DNA of 64,000 nucleotides from Ailurus styani (taxonomy: Eukaryota; Chordata; Mammalia; Carnivora; Ailuridae), in contig LNAC01000032.1 of the NCBI GenBank assembly GCA_002007465.1, positions 5,262,681-5,326,680 on the forward strand, in the 5' to 3' direction. Position 1 is the stretch's first letter. Every line of letters starts with the position of its first letter. The notes under the pieces are model-generated. The model did no database searches. It saw only the letters and a program-made list of their open reading frames with translations, and was not told the origin of the DNA. Shown one piece after another: positions 34,046 through 44,754 of the stretch. Both the position numbers and the translations under genes were made by a program.

Positions 34046-36095
34046 AGATATGCGTGCTTTGAAAGTATATAGGTTCCAAAAAAAAAAAAAAAACCTCAGT
34101 GTATTTTTATTTCCTCACTTCACACATTTGCTTCTTCATATTTAAAATGTAGGCTGAAACGCTCCTTGTATTCTTTGAAGGTGAAAAAAAATATGTAACT
34201 ACAGGGTGAACTACAGAATTTCAGTGACTGCAGAATTGCTATCAAACCTAAATCGAGAAAGGAGTGGATGTAAGGTGGTTTACAAATAATTAGCAGATTA
34301 GGATGCTTTTTAGTTAGTGCATCCATTCATAAAACTGAGCAAAATGCATCTGAATCAGCTGACACCAGAGTTCAAGGTTGCCCATCTCCCCTGCAGGAGG
34401 TCATGACAACTAAACAAGGCCATTTCTTGTTCTCACAGCACGGCTTCAGGAAAACCAAATGGTTTCTGCCCTCAGAATCTTGATCTCATGAATTAGGATA
34501 AGTGCGGAGAGATGGTTTCCAAATTATGTGTTAAGACTTGTGGGGATTTTTATCCTTACCACAGAATTTATCATTAAGCACTAAAGCAACCTGAAAACAG
34601 AATAAATAGGTATCAGTTTCATTTATTTATTCAGATATAGCTCTCTGTACCAGAATGACCCCCTACATCTGGTGATCAAAAAAAAAACCAAAAAAACAAA
34701 AAAACAAAACACCCACAATTTTGAAAACTTAATTGAAACCCATAATTTGCAGCTCGGCTATATCTTTGCTTATTATTAGGATGGTACCTTTTTCAAGATA
34801 TCTGGGAAGCAGGGCTGCAGGCATCTACTCTAGCCTCTGTATAAAGGGCTTGCAGTTATTTTACAAGGTCGATTTGAAGTCTTTACTACCCACTCACCTA
34901 GAGAAGAAAACTTCAGGACCAAAGGTAAGACTTATTCCCTTCCTCATTGCTTGGGTTCTGACATTCTCTCTTTGCTCTCCTTGCGCTAAAATATGTGATG
35001 GCTGATGTTTCCTTAGGAATATTTACCTTGAATTAATGAGTAATCACAAACTGTCAGGTCTTTCTGCCTTACACACTTTCTGAGTACAAGGAATACTCCA
35101 AAATTTCTAAAAGACAGGTTGAAATTTTCTTTTGGAAAGTGTCAGAAAATCCGGATACTCCCTTGCTTTTGAAAGGTCTGAACATCTTTCTAGAAAAGAG
35201 GCTCCCATTTTCCTAAAGCAGACTTTGTTTCCAGACTAACTTACAACTCCTTGACAGATATTATAGCCTTCACAATAAATAGGAAACAGACTGACAGAGA
35301 AAATGTTATTGCTTCTCTTGAGAGCCTCCTCCATCCCCTTTCCCAAGATCACCTCAATGTTTGCCTATTTGTTATATGCATTTCTGGATTTCATACATGA
35401 CTAGGATTTTCTTGTTTAGTAGTAGAGGTAGTAGAAGTGATAAATCTATATAACAATTCAAGTAGTTGGGTGTGGTGGAGTCTTTCAGAACTGCCCAGAC
35501 TGTTTCCTCCCCTCCCCCAGATGTGAATATAAATGCTTAAGGAAATAATGATTTCTTTTGTTTGTTTTTGATATCAGTTTGGAGCAGATACATTTTTTTT
35601 TCTTGTAAGAAAACTATTTTTTAACACAGCAAATTCTTTCATTTTCTACCAGGTACACGATAAAAGGTGTTAAGTCAAGTCTGGGTATCCTATTAAAACC
35701 CATTAATCTGAATCAGTCAGCAATAATTCAAAATCTCAGGTTACATCTTAGAAATTTAATCTCCAAATTCTAATTCCTCTCTTACATTGTGCTATTACTT
35801 GATCTTAAAGAAAAAACTTCACCTTTGTTCTGAATACTGAAGGACTTGATTCCTCTTTTCCTTCATCCTCTAGGAAACTCAAATCAAATTTGGGAACTGA
35901 ATATAGCAATTAAGAATTAATTAGTTAATTCTTTAAGAATGCGTATTGTGTTTTAACTTTAGCAACTCTATCATACTTTGTAACTTTTTTCCCCCTTAAC
36001 TCTATTTTTTCCTGTTGGATTATATATGTTTATAGAAACTGTAATAATTTTAGAAGGAAGTTAGATCATAAATAAGTAAATAAAAATATAGCTTA
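34046..36095. other. Unrecognised, transposon-poor sequence
   Basis: No gene or transposon is recognised. A-rich runs lie at 34078-34093 and 34679-34710. The 90-codon frame at 34733-35005 has no domain. A donor-like AAAG|GTAAGA at about 34923 is isolated and was not judged sufficient for an exon call. Confidence 0.5.
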
Positions 36096-36099
36096 CTGA

Positions 36100-36185
36100 T
36101 TGCTCAATATGTTGTTACACTCTTAGCTAAGCATTTTACATATGCTATCATAATAATATTCAAAACAACCCCATGAAGTAGTAGT
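36100..36185 (-). mobile_element. MIR fragment, antisense
   Basis: The plus strand reads CTAAGCATTTTACATATGCT and TATTCAAAACAACCCCATGA followed by AGTAGT, the complement of the MIR core. Confidence 0.6.
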
Positions 36186-36649
36186 GTATCATGTAGTTGA
36201 ATATCTTTAGTGCAAGTAGTTGAATATCTAGTGAATAGTAACCTAAATAGGAGAATATTTAACAAGTCTAGAGAAAACGCTATTGGCACTGATTTGACAT
36301 CACATGCGTTTCAAGACTAACATCACTGAAATTCTCTTTCTCTTTCCCTCATGGACTTAAAATAGCTACAGTAGCTCTGAATATTATGCCTGTATTTAAC
36401 ACAGGATTAAGATGGAAGGGCTCAGACCTGTCATGTTTGTTGTTTTCATCAGGAAGCAAAGTTTTTCCAGCAATCCACAGTCAACTTCTGCTTACTTCTT
36501 CTAGATATAAGAAATGGATGCTGGCAAAAGAGAAGGGATTTGGCAGTGGATGTGGAAAGTATAAATTTAAAAATATTTAGCAACTGTTACTGCACAGACA
36601 CTGACAAATTAGAATGGGCACTGGTTGTAAATAATTAGTAGGACCTTAT

Positions 36650-36860
36650 CAGGGAGTATTTACGGAATATCAGCCCTGAGTGCAGAGTATCCTACACATA
36701 GGAAAGTAGTTTATTATCCCCACTTTACAAATGAAAAACTAAAATTTAGAAAAGTTAATAGCTCAAAATCATAGATTGAGTACATTTACTGTGCTGGTAG
36801 GATAGATTTTAATCTAGGGTGATTATCTTGACAGTTTTTATTTTTAGCCAATGTACTACA
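36650..36860 (-). mobile_element. MIR fragment, antisense
   Basis: The plus strand carries TTATTATCCCCACTTTACAA, ATGAAAAACTAAAATTTAG and AAAGTTAATAGCTCAAAATC. This is a diverged MIR complement, possibly a second copy next to the 36.1-kb fragment. From 36861 to 37302 nothing is recognised. Confidence 0.7.
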
Positions 36861-37302
36861 CTGTGTATCCCAAAATAAGTATTTAAAAATAGTACACATG
36901 CATGCATTCTAATATTATTGTAGTACTAGTAAAGCTGGGCTTTTAGAGTATACCCTAGCTTACTGGGTGCCTACTGAATTGAACATACATAATCTGTTTC
37001 AAAACATACTGAAGGAAATCCTGGTAGCTCCTGGTAGCTTGTATTGGACAAGCCCTCTTTACAGATAATAATTATAAACTCTGGGGAAAAATTCACAACA
37101 ACAAATATTTGAAGGCTGAAACTGGAGGAGAGTCAAGTCTTGAAAATAGGAGTCTGGATTAGGTGACAGGTGAATTTATACAGTTTTTGGTTTGAGAGAT
37201 CTCTCTAGCTATGAGGCTTGGGAAAAGTAGAACCTAAGTAATAAACCACAGTGTTAATGGCTTGAGCAGTCAGAAGATGAAGTCAGAACTGCCAAGACAG
37301 TT

Positions 37303-37348
37303 AAAAGAAAGAAAGAAAGAAAGAAAAAAAAAAAAGAAGAAGAAAGAA
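37303..37348. repeat. (GAAA)n / A-rich microsatellite
   Basis: GAAA units pass into an A run and then GAA units. From 37349 to about 37640 the sequence is unrecognised. Confidence 0.95.
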
Positions 37349-39217
37349 TTCCCGAGAAAAAAAGCCACATAAAGTAAAGCCCTGAATCTGGAAATAACTT
37401 TAATTCTTGCCTAACCTTGAACTGCTTGTGAGTAGATGGGGGTGAGGGGGTTGTAAGGATTATCCTAGTGAGAAAGAATAGATTGAAGGCTGAAGTAATT
37501 AAGCAGAGATATCAGCCTATGCGCCACACTGGATGTATTGTTTTGAATATGAATCCAGTCAAGTTACGTACTTGCTAGAACAAAAATAAATACTCTTCAG
37601 AGGAAGGTAACAGAATCCAGAGACTCTACAATGTAATATCCACTAGGTCTAGAACACTAAAAAAATTATTAGACATGTGAAGAAACGGCAAAATGTAACT
37701 CCTAACAATGAAGTAAAGTAGTTCATACTGAAATCAATCCCAAGATGACATAAATGGTAAAATTAACAAAGACTTTAATGAAGCTATTAAAATATGTTTA
37801 AGACCTTAAAAGAAATAGAAATTAATGAGCAGATGGGAGATCTTAGCCAATAAAAGAAAATTATAAACAAGAACCAAATGGAACTTCTCAAACTGAAAAA
37901 TTTAGTAACCGAAGTCAACTTCAGTGGAAGCCTTATGAACATATTAGAAATAGTAGAAGTGTTCAGTGAACTTTAGATCAAAAGAAATTGTCCAATCTGA
38001 GGAACTCAGAAGAAAAACTATTAAAAATAATGAATAGAATCTCAATTGTTCCTATGAGACAATAGGAAATATTCTAATATATGTGCTGTTGGAGTCCTAG
38101 AAGTTGAGGAGAGAGAAGTAGAGAGAGAATGGAGGTAGAAATAACTTTTGAAGAAATAAGAACTGAAAACTTACAAATTTGGAGAAAAATATAAATTCTT
38201 TGAGAGAATACAACTCACCAACACTAAGAAAGTAGAAAACATGAATAATCTCATATCTATAAAGTTATTACATTCATTACCAAAATTCTTCTTACAAAGC
38301 AAACTTTAGTCTCATGTGTTTTATTGGTGGCATTTATCAAATATTTAAAGAAAGAATAATATTAAACTCAGAAAATAAGGAAAGAGGGAATACTTCCCAA
38401 TTTATTTTGTATAGACAAGTAATGCTTATTCCCACACTGACAAAGATGTTACAAGAGAAAACATTATAAACCAATATCCCTTATGAACATAGATAGAAAA
38501 TAGTCCTTAGGAAAGCAGAAGCAAATAGAATCCAGCAATATACATAAATGAATGATACCAGGATTTGCCATATTAACAAAATAAGAGAAAAAGCTTATTT
38601 CTTATTATGCAGATAAAGTACCTAACAAAATTTAATATCCATTTTTCGATATTAAAAAAATAACTAGGTATGGAAGGGAATGCCTTCAGCCTGATAAAGG
38701 ACATCTATGTAAAACCTTCAGCCAAATCATACTTAATGGTAAAGTATTGAATGATTTTCTCATAAGATTAGGAAAAATAGAAGGATATTCCCTCTGTTTT
38801 ATTCAACAGTGCACTGGAATGCTTAGCTAGTGGAAAAATTCAAGAAAGAGAGAAGTTATAAAGACTGGAAATGAAATAAAACCTCAAGGCATAGGTGGCA
38901 TTATTGTCTATGTAGAAAGAACTAAGGAATGTGCAAAACAACTACTCAAACTCATTCAGTGAATTTAATAGTTTTTCAGAACACAATTTCAATACAGCTC
39001 AATTTTCTATATACCTGAAGTTAACTATAGGAAATTGAAATTCTATTTATGTTAGCATTCCAATTATGGGCTACTAAGGGATAAATAATATGTGCAAGAT
39101 TTCTACATTGAAGATTAGAAAACATTGTTAAGAGAAATTAAAGATGACCTAAATAAGTGGAGTCATATATCATGTTGATATATTGGATGAATCAATACCA
39201 TTGTCAATTTTATTCCA

Positions 39218-39420
39218 GTTCAGCTTTTTTAAAAAAAGATTTTATTTATTTATTTGAGAAAGAGAAAGCATAATCATGGGGATCAGCAGAGGGAAAGGAA
39301 GAAGCAGGCTCCCCATGGAGCAGGGAGCCTGATGTGAGGCTTGATCCCAGGAACCTGGGATCATGACCAGACCTGAAGGCAGAGGCTTACCCAACTGAGG
39401 CACCCAGTCATCACTCAGCT
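39218..39420 (-). mobile_element. Can-SINE (diverged) inside the L1M
   Basis: An antisense SINE running from TTTTTTAAAAAAAGATTTTA at left to the decayed head complement ACTGAGGCACCCAGTC near 39410. Only a short duplication (TCAGCT) can be seen at the edges. It is more diverged than the other antisense copies and probably older. Confidence 0.88.
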
Positions 39421-39799
39421 ATCTGTTTAATAACATCCTAACAATAACCTTATCAGGGTTAAAAAAAAGAAATTTATAAGTAGATTCTAAAATTTATATG
39501 GCAAGGCAAAAGAACTTAAACAATGAAAACAATTTTGAAAAACAAGAGCAAAGTTAGAGGACTTAAATTACTTGACCTCAGTGTGTACTATAAAGCTATA
39601 GTAATTAAGACAGTGTGTTATTGGTGTAAGAATCAATAAATCATTCAAAGAAACAGAAAAGAGTTCATAAATAGGCCCATAGTTGGTTTCTTTACCAATG
39701 TACTGAAGGAATTTAATGGTAAATGAAGCATTGGTTCAACAAATAGTTCTTGAACAACTGAGTAAACATATATAAAAATATTGATCCCTTCTTCACATC

Positions 39800-39811
39800 A
39801 GGCATAAATAT

Positions 39812-39846
<35 letters not shown>

Positions 39847-40063
39847 TATATTTTAAAGATTTTATTTATTTATTTGACACAGAGAGAGAGATTACAAGTA
39901 GGCAGAGAGGCAGGCAGAGAGACAGGGAGAGGAGGAAGCAGGCTCCCTGCTGAGCAGAGAGCCGGATGCGGGCCTCCATCCCAGGATGCTGAGATCATGA
40001 CCTGAGCCAAAAGCAGAGGGTTTAACCCACTGAGCCACCCAGGCGCCCAGGCATAAATATTTA
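39800..40063 (-). mobile_element. Can-SINE with expanded tail inside the L1M
   Basis: An antisense SINE bounded by perfect 15-bp duplications AGGCATAAATATTTA at 39800-39814 and 40049-40063. The head complement reads GAGCCACCCAGGCGCC. Between the left duplication and the SINE body the tail has become a (TTTA)n run at 39808-39848. The 67-codon minus frame at 39870-40073 is a SINE translation. Confidence 0.97.
39808..39848. repeat. (TTTA)n microsatellite grown from a SINE tail
   Basis: About ten TTTA units lie at the 3' end of the adjacent antisense Can-SINE. On the SINE sense strand the run is (TAAA)n, continuous with the AAATAAATAAATAAAATC tail. Confidence 0.95.
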
Positions 40064-41119
40064 AATTGAACATGGAGCTAAAGAAAGCTCAAAGTTCTAG
40101 AAGAAAGTATAGGAGAATATCTTAACCTGGAGGTAGTCAAAGATTTTTTTCAAAAGAGCACAGAAAGCACTAAGCATAAAAAGAAAACATTACAATTTAT
40201 ACTGTATTAAGTTAAAACTATTTATCTAAAGTCACTATTGAGGAAATTAATAATCCACGTAGTGGAAGCATATATTTGCAAAACATATTTGACAAAGTAT
40301 TTTTAGAAGGAAAACGTAACTCCTACAAAGTACAGAAATGAAAAGATGAACAACCCAATTTTAAAAATGGGCAAAAATCTTGAACAGACACATGGTCAAT
40401 AAACACATGAAAAGAAGTTCGTCATTATCAGGAAAAGTGTAAATTAAAAGTGCAATGATATGTTAGTACGCACACACTAGAATGGCTGACATAAAAATGA
40501 CCGATGACACCAAACATTGGTAGCATATGGTACAATTGGAGTACTCCTATATCGCTGGTAGGAACATAAAATGTTTAACACTTTTGGGAAAAAGACTGTC
40601 AAGAGTCTTCACTTTATCATAGCAATCCCAGTTGATAACTTAATGAATTACAAATGATCTGTGGAATAAAAGACTCCAAAAGCAAAAGACTAAAAACTTA
40701 ATGATTTCCTTTATACACCATTCGGAGAAAGACAAGACTAGTTTAACCTGAAAAAAAAAAATCAGATTCTGACTTTCCTGGGATAGATGCAGAATTGATT
40801 GGGAAGTGTTATAGGGAAATTTCTGGGGTAATGGCAATGACAGGGGTGTGGATTATGTGGGTGCAAATATTTGTCAAAGCATTAAATTATACACCTAAGT
40901 TTTGTGCATTATACTGTATGTAAATTTTCCTTTGATGAAAAATACTACCATAGATTTTTTTTTTTACAGTGGTGTGGTAATCAGTTTTGAAACTACTTTC
41001 TGTTTATTCTAAGCTTTATGAAATACATATATTGAGGATAACAGGAACCAGGTTTCTCATTATTAAAGGAGTTAAAAACATGCATGGGAAAAAGTCTAGA
41101 AGGACCCCTGTAGAGCGTG

Positions 41120-41214
41120 TGTGTGTATACTGTATATATGTATAAATATATAGGTGTATATATATATGTGTGTGTGTATATATACACACACACATATTTG
41201 TATATATATATATT

Positions 41215-41256
<42 letters not shown>

Positions 41257-41293
41257 AATGTAGATAAACATACAGGTATATATTTACTTAATG

Positions 41294-41344
<51 letters not shown>

Positions 41345-41345
41345 C
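41120..41345. repeat. Complex TG/TA/GA/CA microsatellite cluster
   Basis: Successive GT, TA, GT, TA, CA, TA, GA (41232-41256) and CA (41297-41342) runs form a purine/pyrimidine-rich low-complexity tract. It includes a perfect 34-bp palindrome at 41164-41197: arms of GT then TA units and the mirror CA arm. Frames through it (41170-41364 on +, 40993-41271 on -) are low-complexity artefacts. Confidence 0.97.
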
Positions 41346-41349
41346 CGAG

Positions 41350-42330
41350 TTCTATCAGCTATGAAGTTCTAGAAGCAAAGACACACTTGAAACAATGAAC
41401 AAACTTAGCATTCAGATCTTGATTTCTAGATACTATTCTCTATTAAAAGGAACCGGTACTTCCTGAAGAATAGTTACTTCTAAATGGTGACTTTGACAGT
41501 GTCAGAGTAAATGCAAGATGAGCCTATTTAGTGCCAGAAAATAAGGAAGTGCTAAGAACATTACATGGACATGTGAGGAAGATATAGGAACAGTTTCAGC
41601 TCTGACATGTAAAGATCTTGGAGATCAACAGTTTCATCTTTACAGTAAGGAAAAGGTAGACAAACTGAAAATCAGTGAGTTTTTTTGAACCCATCAGAAA
41701 CTGAGGTCAAGCCACTACCCTGAAACCTAGACACTGGTATACATCCAGAAAGTGATAGCAATTGAAATTAGTTTATTTGAGACAGAAGCCACGAGAACCA
41801 TAAATAGGTACATTTGACCATAAACAGGAACACTTAAATGGCAATTTTGGCAAAGTGACAGAGGCTGAGTGTGCACTAATATAAGAGTGAGAAACTCCTG
41901 GGGATCACACATTTTTTGGGATTCTCTTTAAAGAATCTGCCAACTTCTCATTGAAAGCAACAGAGAAAGATCCGCTTGTAGCTCTGGAAGGGGAAGAATA
42001 AATGTTATGAAATATATCAGAGTCTTCTTCATAAAAAGTTCATAAAGCAGGACTTTGCCAGAGTACTGTTCTAAAACCTTTTCCCCAGCTGGGGTAAAAG
42101 AATTTTCCCTACTTCTATGCCCTCCAGCCTTCTTGTCTCACCATAGAAAAAAAAGAAAAAGCAGAACATAATTAGCAGAGATCAGGGGGAAAAAAAAATA
42201 TATATATATATACACACACGCACAGATATAGCTAGCTAGCTAACACTGAACCCAGGAAAGGAGTGCTGTTCAGGCAGGAAAAAAAAATACCACTGCAGAG
42301 ATGCTTGTAAAGTTTACATCCCAAGACACA
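41350..42330. other. Unrecognised sequence, possibly L1M 5' UTR
   Basis: The A-rich character continues into the L1M relic that follows, so part of this may be its 5' UTR, but I cannot align it from memory. A TA/CA run with a GCTAGCTAGCTA tetramer repeat lies at 42199-42242. Confidence 0.35.
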
Positions 42331-42890
42331 GGCCCACTAGGATGCTAAGCTTTAATTGAAATACTCTGGAATATTTTCCATTTTCCATACTTACTACAAC
42401 ACAAAAAGTCTCCAGCATAACAGGATATTACAATTGAAACAGCTCTAAGACATATCCTTTTGTTGAGAAGAACAATGAAGGCCAAAGTCAAGAGGGGAGA
42501 CAAAAACAAGGACACTGCAAAAATTGAAGTGAAACTTCTAGATATATCAAACATTAAACTTAGGCCAACTTCTAGGCAGATTAAATATACCTTCAAAGTA
42601 AAGGATGATTTACCTCAGTAATTATTACCCAATACAACATATTTGAGTTAAAAAATTACAAAGCATGCCAAAAGGCAAGAAGAAGATAGATATCTGAAGT
42701 GACAAAGCAATCATCAAAACCTGAGTCAGGAATGACACAGAGGTTGGAATGATCAGACTGGGTATTTAACTATGATTAATAAGTTAAAGGCTTAATGGAT
42801 AAAGCAGACAACATGCAAGAAAAGATTGTTAATGTAAGAAAAAAGATGAAAACTCAAAGAACCCAAAGAAAGTGCTAGAAATTAAAAAAA

Positions 42891-43019
42891 GGCCCGCATT
42901 GGGCTCCCTGCTCAGCGGGGAGCCTGCTTCCCCCTCTCTCTCTCTGCCTGCCTCTCTGCCTCCTTGTGATCTCTCTCCCTCTGTGAAATAAATAAATAAA
43001 TAAAATCTTAAAAAAAAAA
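42891..43019 (+). mobile_element. Can-SINE, 5' truncated
   Basis: Only the 3' part is present. It starts at GGCCCGCATTGGGCTCCC, so the tRNA-like head with its A box and most of the B-box region are missing. It then runs through the CT-rich block to AAATAAATAAATAAATAAAA. The target duplication is masked by A-runs on both sides. The minus frames at 42829-43132 are SINE shadows. Confidence 0.92.
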
Positions 43020-43510
43020 TAAAAAAAAATAAAAGTGAAAGCAAAATTGTCCATCAAAGGTGAAAGAGATAAAAAGACTTTCTCAGAAAACAAAAATAGA
43101 AAACAAAACCTGAAGGAATTCATCTCCAACACACCTACTCAATAAGAAATATTTAAAGTTCTTCAGGCAGAAGAAAAAGATATAGACAGGAACTGGGATC
43201 TACATAAAGAGTATTAGAGAAAAAATAAGTGGAAATAAAGTAAAACCTTTTATGAAAAATCTTAATCTAAAAATTTGCCATTTAAAATGGTGATAGGAAC
43301 AATGTACTAGGTGATAATAACATATAGATAGTGGAATGAAAGCAGTATTACAAGGGGCAAGAGAGAGGATTTGGGAATACTCTGTTATAAGATACCGATA
43401 GTATACGTGAATGCTATAGTATTATTTGAATGTAGATTTAGATTAGTTTTAAATATATATTATAAGTTCTGGGGCAACCACTAAGTTTTTTAAAAACTTA
43501 ATTTTTAAAA

Positions 43511-43720
43511 GGGGCACCTGGGTGGCTCAGTGGGTTATGTACTTCTCTCTTGGTTTCAGCCCAGGTCATGATCTCACAGTTCATGAAATTGAGCCTTGCA
43601 TAGGACTCTGTGATCAGGGGGGAATCTGACTGGGACTCTCTCCTCTGCCCCTTCCCCCACTCATGTGCTGTCCCTCTCCTTCTCTTTCTCTCTCTCTCTC
43701 TCAAATAAATCTTTTTAAAA
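43511..43720 (+). mobile_element. Can-SINE, older subfamily
   Basis: The head GGGGCACCTGGGTGGCTCAG is followed by a middle section unlike the other copies: TCTCACAGTTCATGAAATTG and CCCCACTCATGTGCTG. That resembles the older carnivore subfamily also common in cats. The divergence fits an insertion before the arctoid-specific burst. The duplication is obscured by A/T-rich flanks. Confidence 0.92.
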
Positions 43721-44001
43721 AATATTATACATGCTAATAGAGCAGATAAAATGTTAAATTACAGCCAGAGAAGGGAGAAATGGAAGGTGGGAGACCAAAT
43801 TCAATAAATAGAAAACAGTTACAAAAATGGTAAATATTAATTCAACTATATGTATAATCACTCTAAATATGAATAACATAAATATGCCAATTAAACGACA
43901 CATTGTCAGATTGGATAAAAAAAATGACCTAACTATATGTTGTCTACAAGAAATCCTCTTTAAATGCAAAGAAACCTAAGGAGGTTAAAAGTAAAAGGAT
44001 T

Positions 44002-44236
44002 AAGATATATCAGGCTATGGGCGCCTGGGTGGCTCAGTGGGTTAAAGCCTCTGCTTTCGGCTCAGGTCATGATCTCAGTGTCCTGGGATGGAGGCCCATA
44101 GCCGGCTCTCTGCTCAGCAGGGAGCCTGCTTCCTCCTCTCCCTGTCTCTCTGCCTGCCTCTCTGCCTACCTGTAATCTCTCTCTCTCTGTGTCAAATAAA
44201 TAAATAAAATCTTAAAAAAAAAGATATATCATGCTA
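44002..44236 (+). mobile_element. Can-SINE with target duplication, young type
   Basis: A full-length sense SINE (44018-44220), head GGGCGCCTGGGTGGCTCAG. The 16-bp duplication AAGATATATCAGGCTA at 44002 and AAGATATATCATGCTA at 44221 differs at one base. Confidence 0.97.
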
Positions 44237-44654
44237 ATACCACTCAAAAGAAAGCTGAAATTTAAAAGCTGGAGTAACTATATCAATTTTAGATAAATCA
44301 GTCTTCAGAACAAGGAGGATTATCAGGAATAAAAAGGGAGATAAAAAAATAATTAAGGGGTCAATTATCTAAGAAGACATAAAAGTTCTCTAAGAAAGTG
44401 TGTGCACCTAACAACAGAGTGTAAAATACAGGAAGCAAGAACTGAGAAGGGAAACAAATCATATCCACAAAAATAGCTGCAAAATTAGTATTTGATAGAT
44501 CAAACAGGAGGAAAATCAGTAAGGATATATATGACCTCAACAGTATTAGAAATCGACAAGATCTATTTGACATTTATACTCTAACAAGAACAGAGTATAG
44601 TTTCTTTTCAAGTCCATATGAAGCATTCACCAAGTTCACATTCTGAACCTCTGG

Positions 44655-44712
44655 TCAAGTCACATAGTTGTCAGGTATTTGGTAGGATGTCCATCATTTG
44701 GGATTTGTCTGA
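44655..44712 (-). mobile_element. Small L1M 3' UTR fragment, antisense
   Basis: The plus strand reads GTCAGGTATTTGGTAGGATG and ATTTGGGATTTGTCTGATG, the same phrase as the antisense L1M 3' UTR at about 20640-20690. It lies between two sense-strand L1M pieces, so it is either a separate insertion or a small inversion. Confidence 0.55.
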
Positions 44713-44754
44713 TGTGTACATATATGTATATGCACAGGTTGTATACACATAAAT

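Larger units (their letters stand above)
37640..40965 (+). mobile_element. Old L1M element, ORF2 and 3' end, sense, broken
   Basis: A long A-rich sense L1 relic. Landmarks in order are AAACGGCAAAATGTAACTCC, AATGCCTTCAGCCTGATAAA, CAAATCATACTTAATGGTAA, CACTGGAATGCTTAGCTAG, ATGGGCAAAAATCTTGAACA, TAGAATGGCTGACATAAAAA and a 3' end with ATTAAATTATACACCTAAG and TATACTGTATGTAAATTTTC. These correspond to the reverse transcriptase and C-terminal region of ORF2 followed by the 3' UTR. No frame survives. Two Can-SINEs interrupt it, at 39228 and 39800. Confidence 0.85.
42330..44650 (+). mobile_element. Old L1M element, ORF1 to ORF2 N-terminal part, sense, broken
   Basis: Sense landmarks are AGGGGAGACAAAAACAAGGA, AAGGCAAGAAGAAGATAGAT, then the endonuclease region with AATTCAACTATATGTATAAT, TTGTCAGATTGGATAAAAAA, ATGTTGTCTACAAGAAATCC, ATCTATTTGACATTTATACT and TTCTTTTCAAGTCCATATGA. 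Three same-strand Can-SINEs split it (42891, 43511, 44018). It may be the 5' portion of the element whose 3' UTR starts at 44755, with most of ORF2 deleted. Confidence 0.75.

Noticed and set aside
34733..35005. 90-codon plus frame ending near a donor-like AAAG|GTAAGA
   Set aside because: The peptide is not recognisable and no convincing acceptor is paired with the donor. Isolated donor-like sites are frequent.
41170..41364. 64-codon plus frame rich in Ile/Tyr, Glu/Arg and Thr/His
   Set aside because: It is a translation of TA, GA and CA microsatellites.
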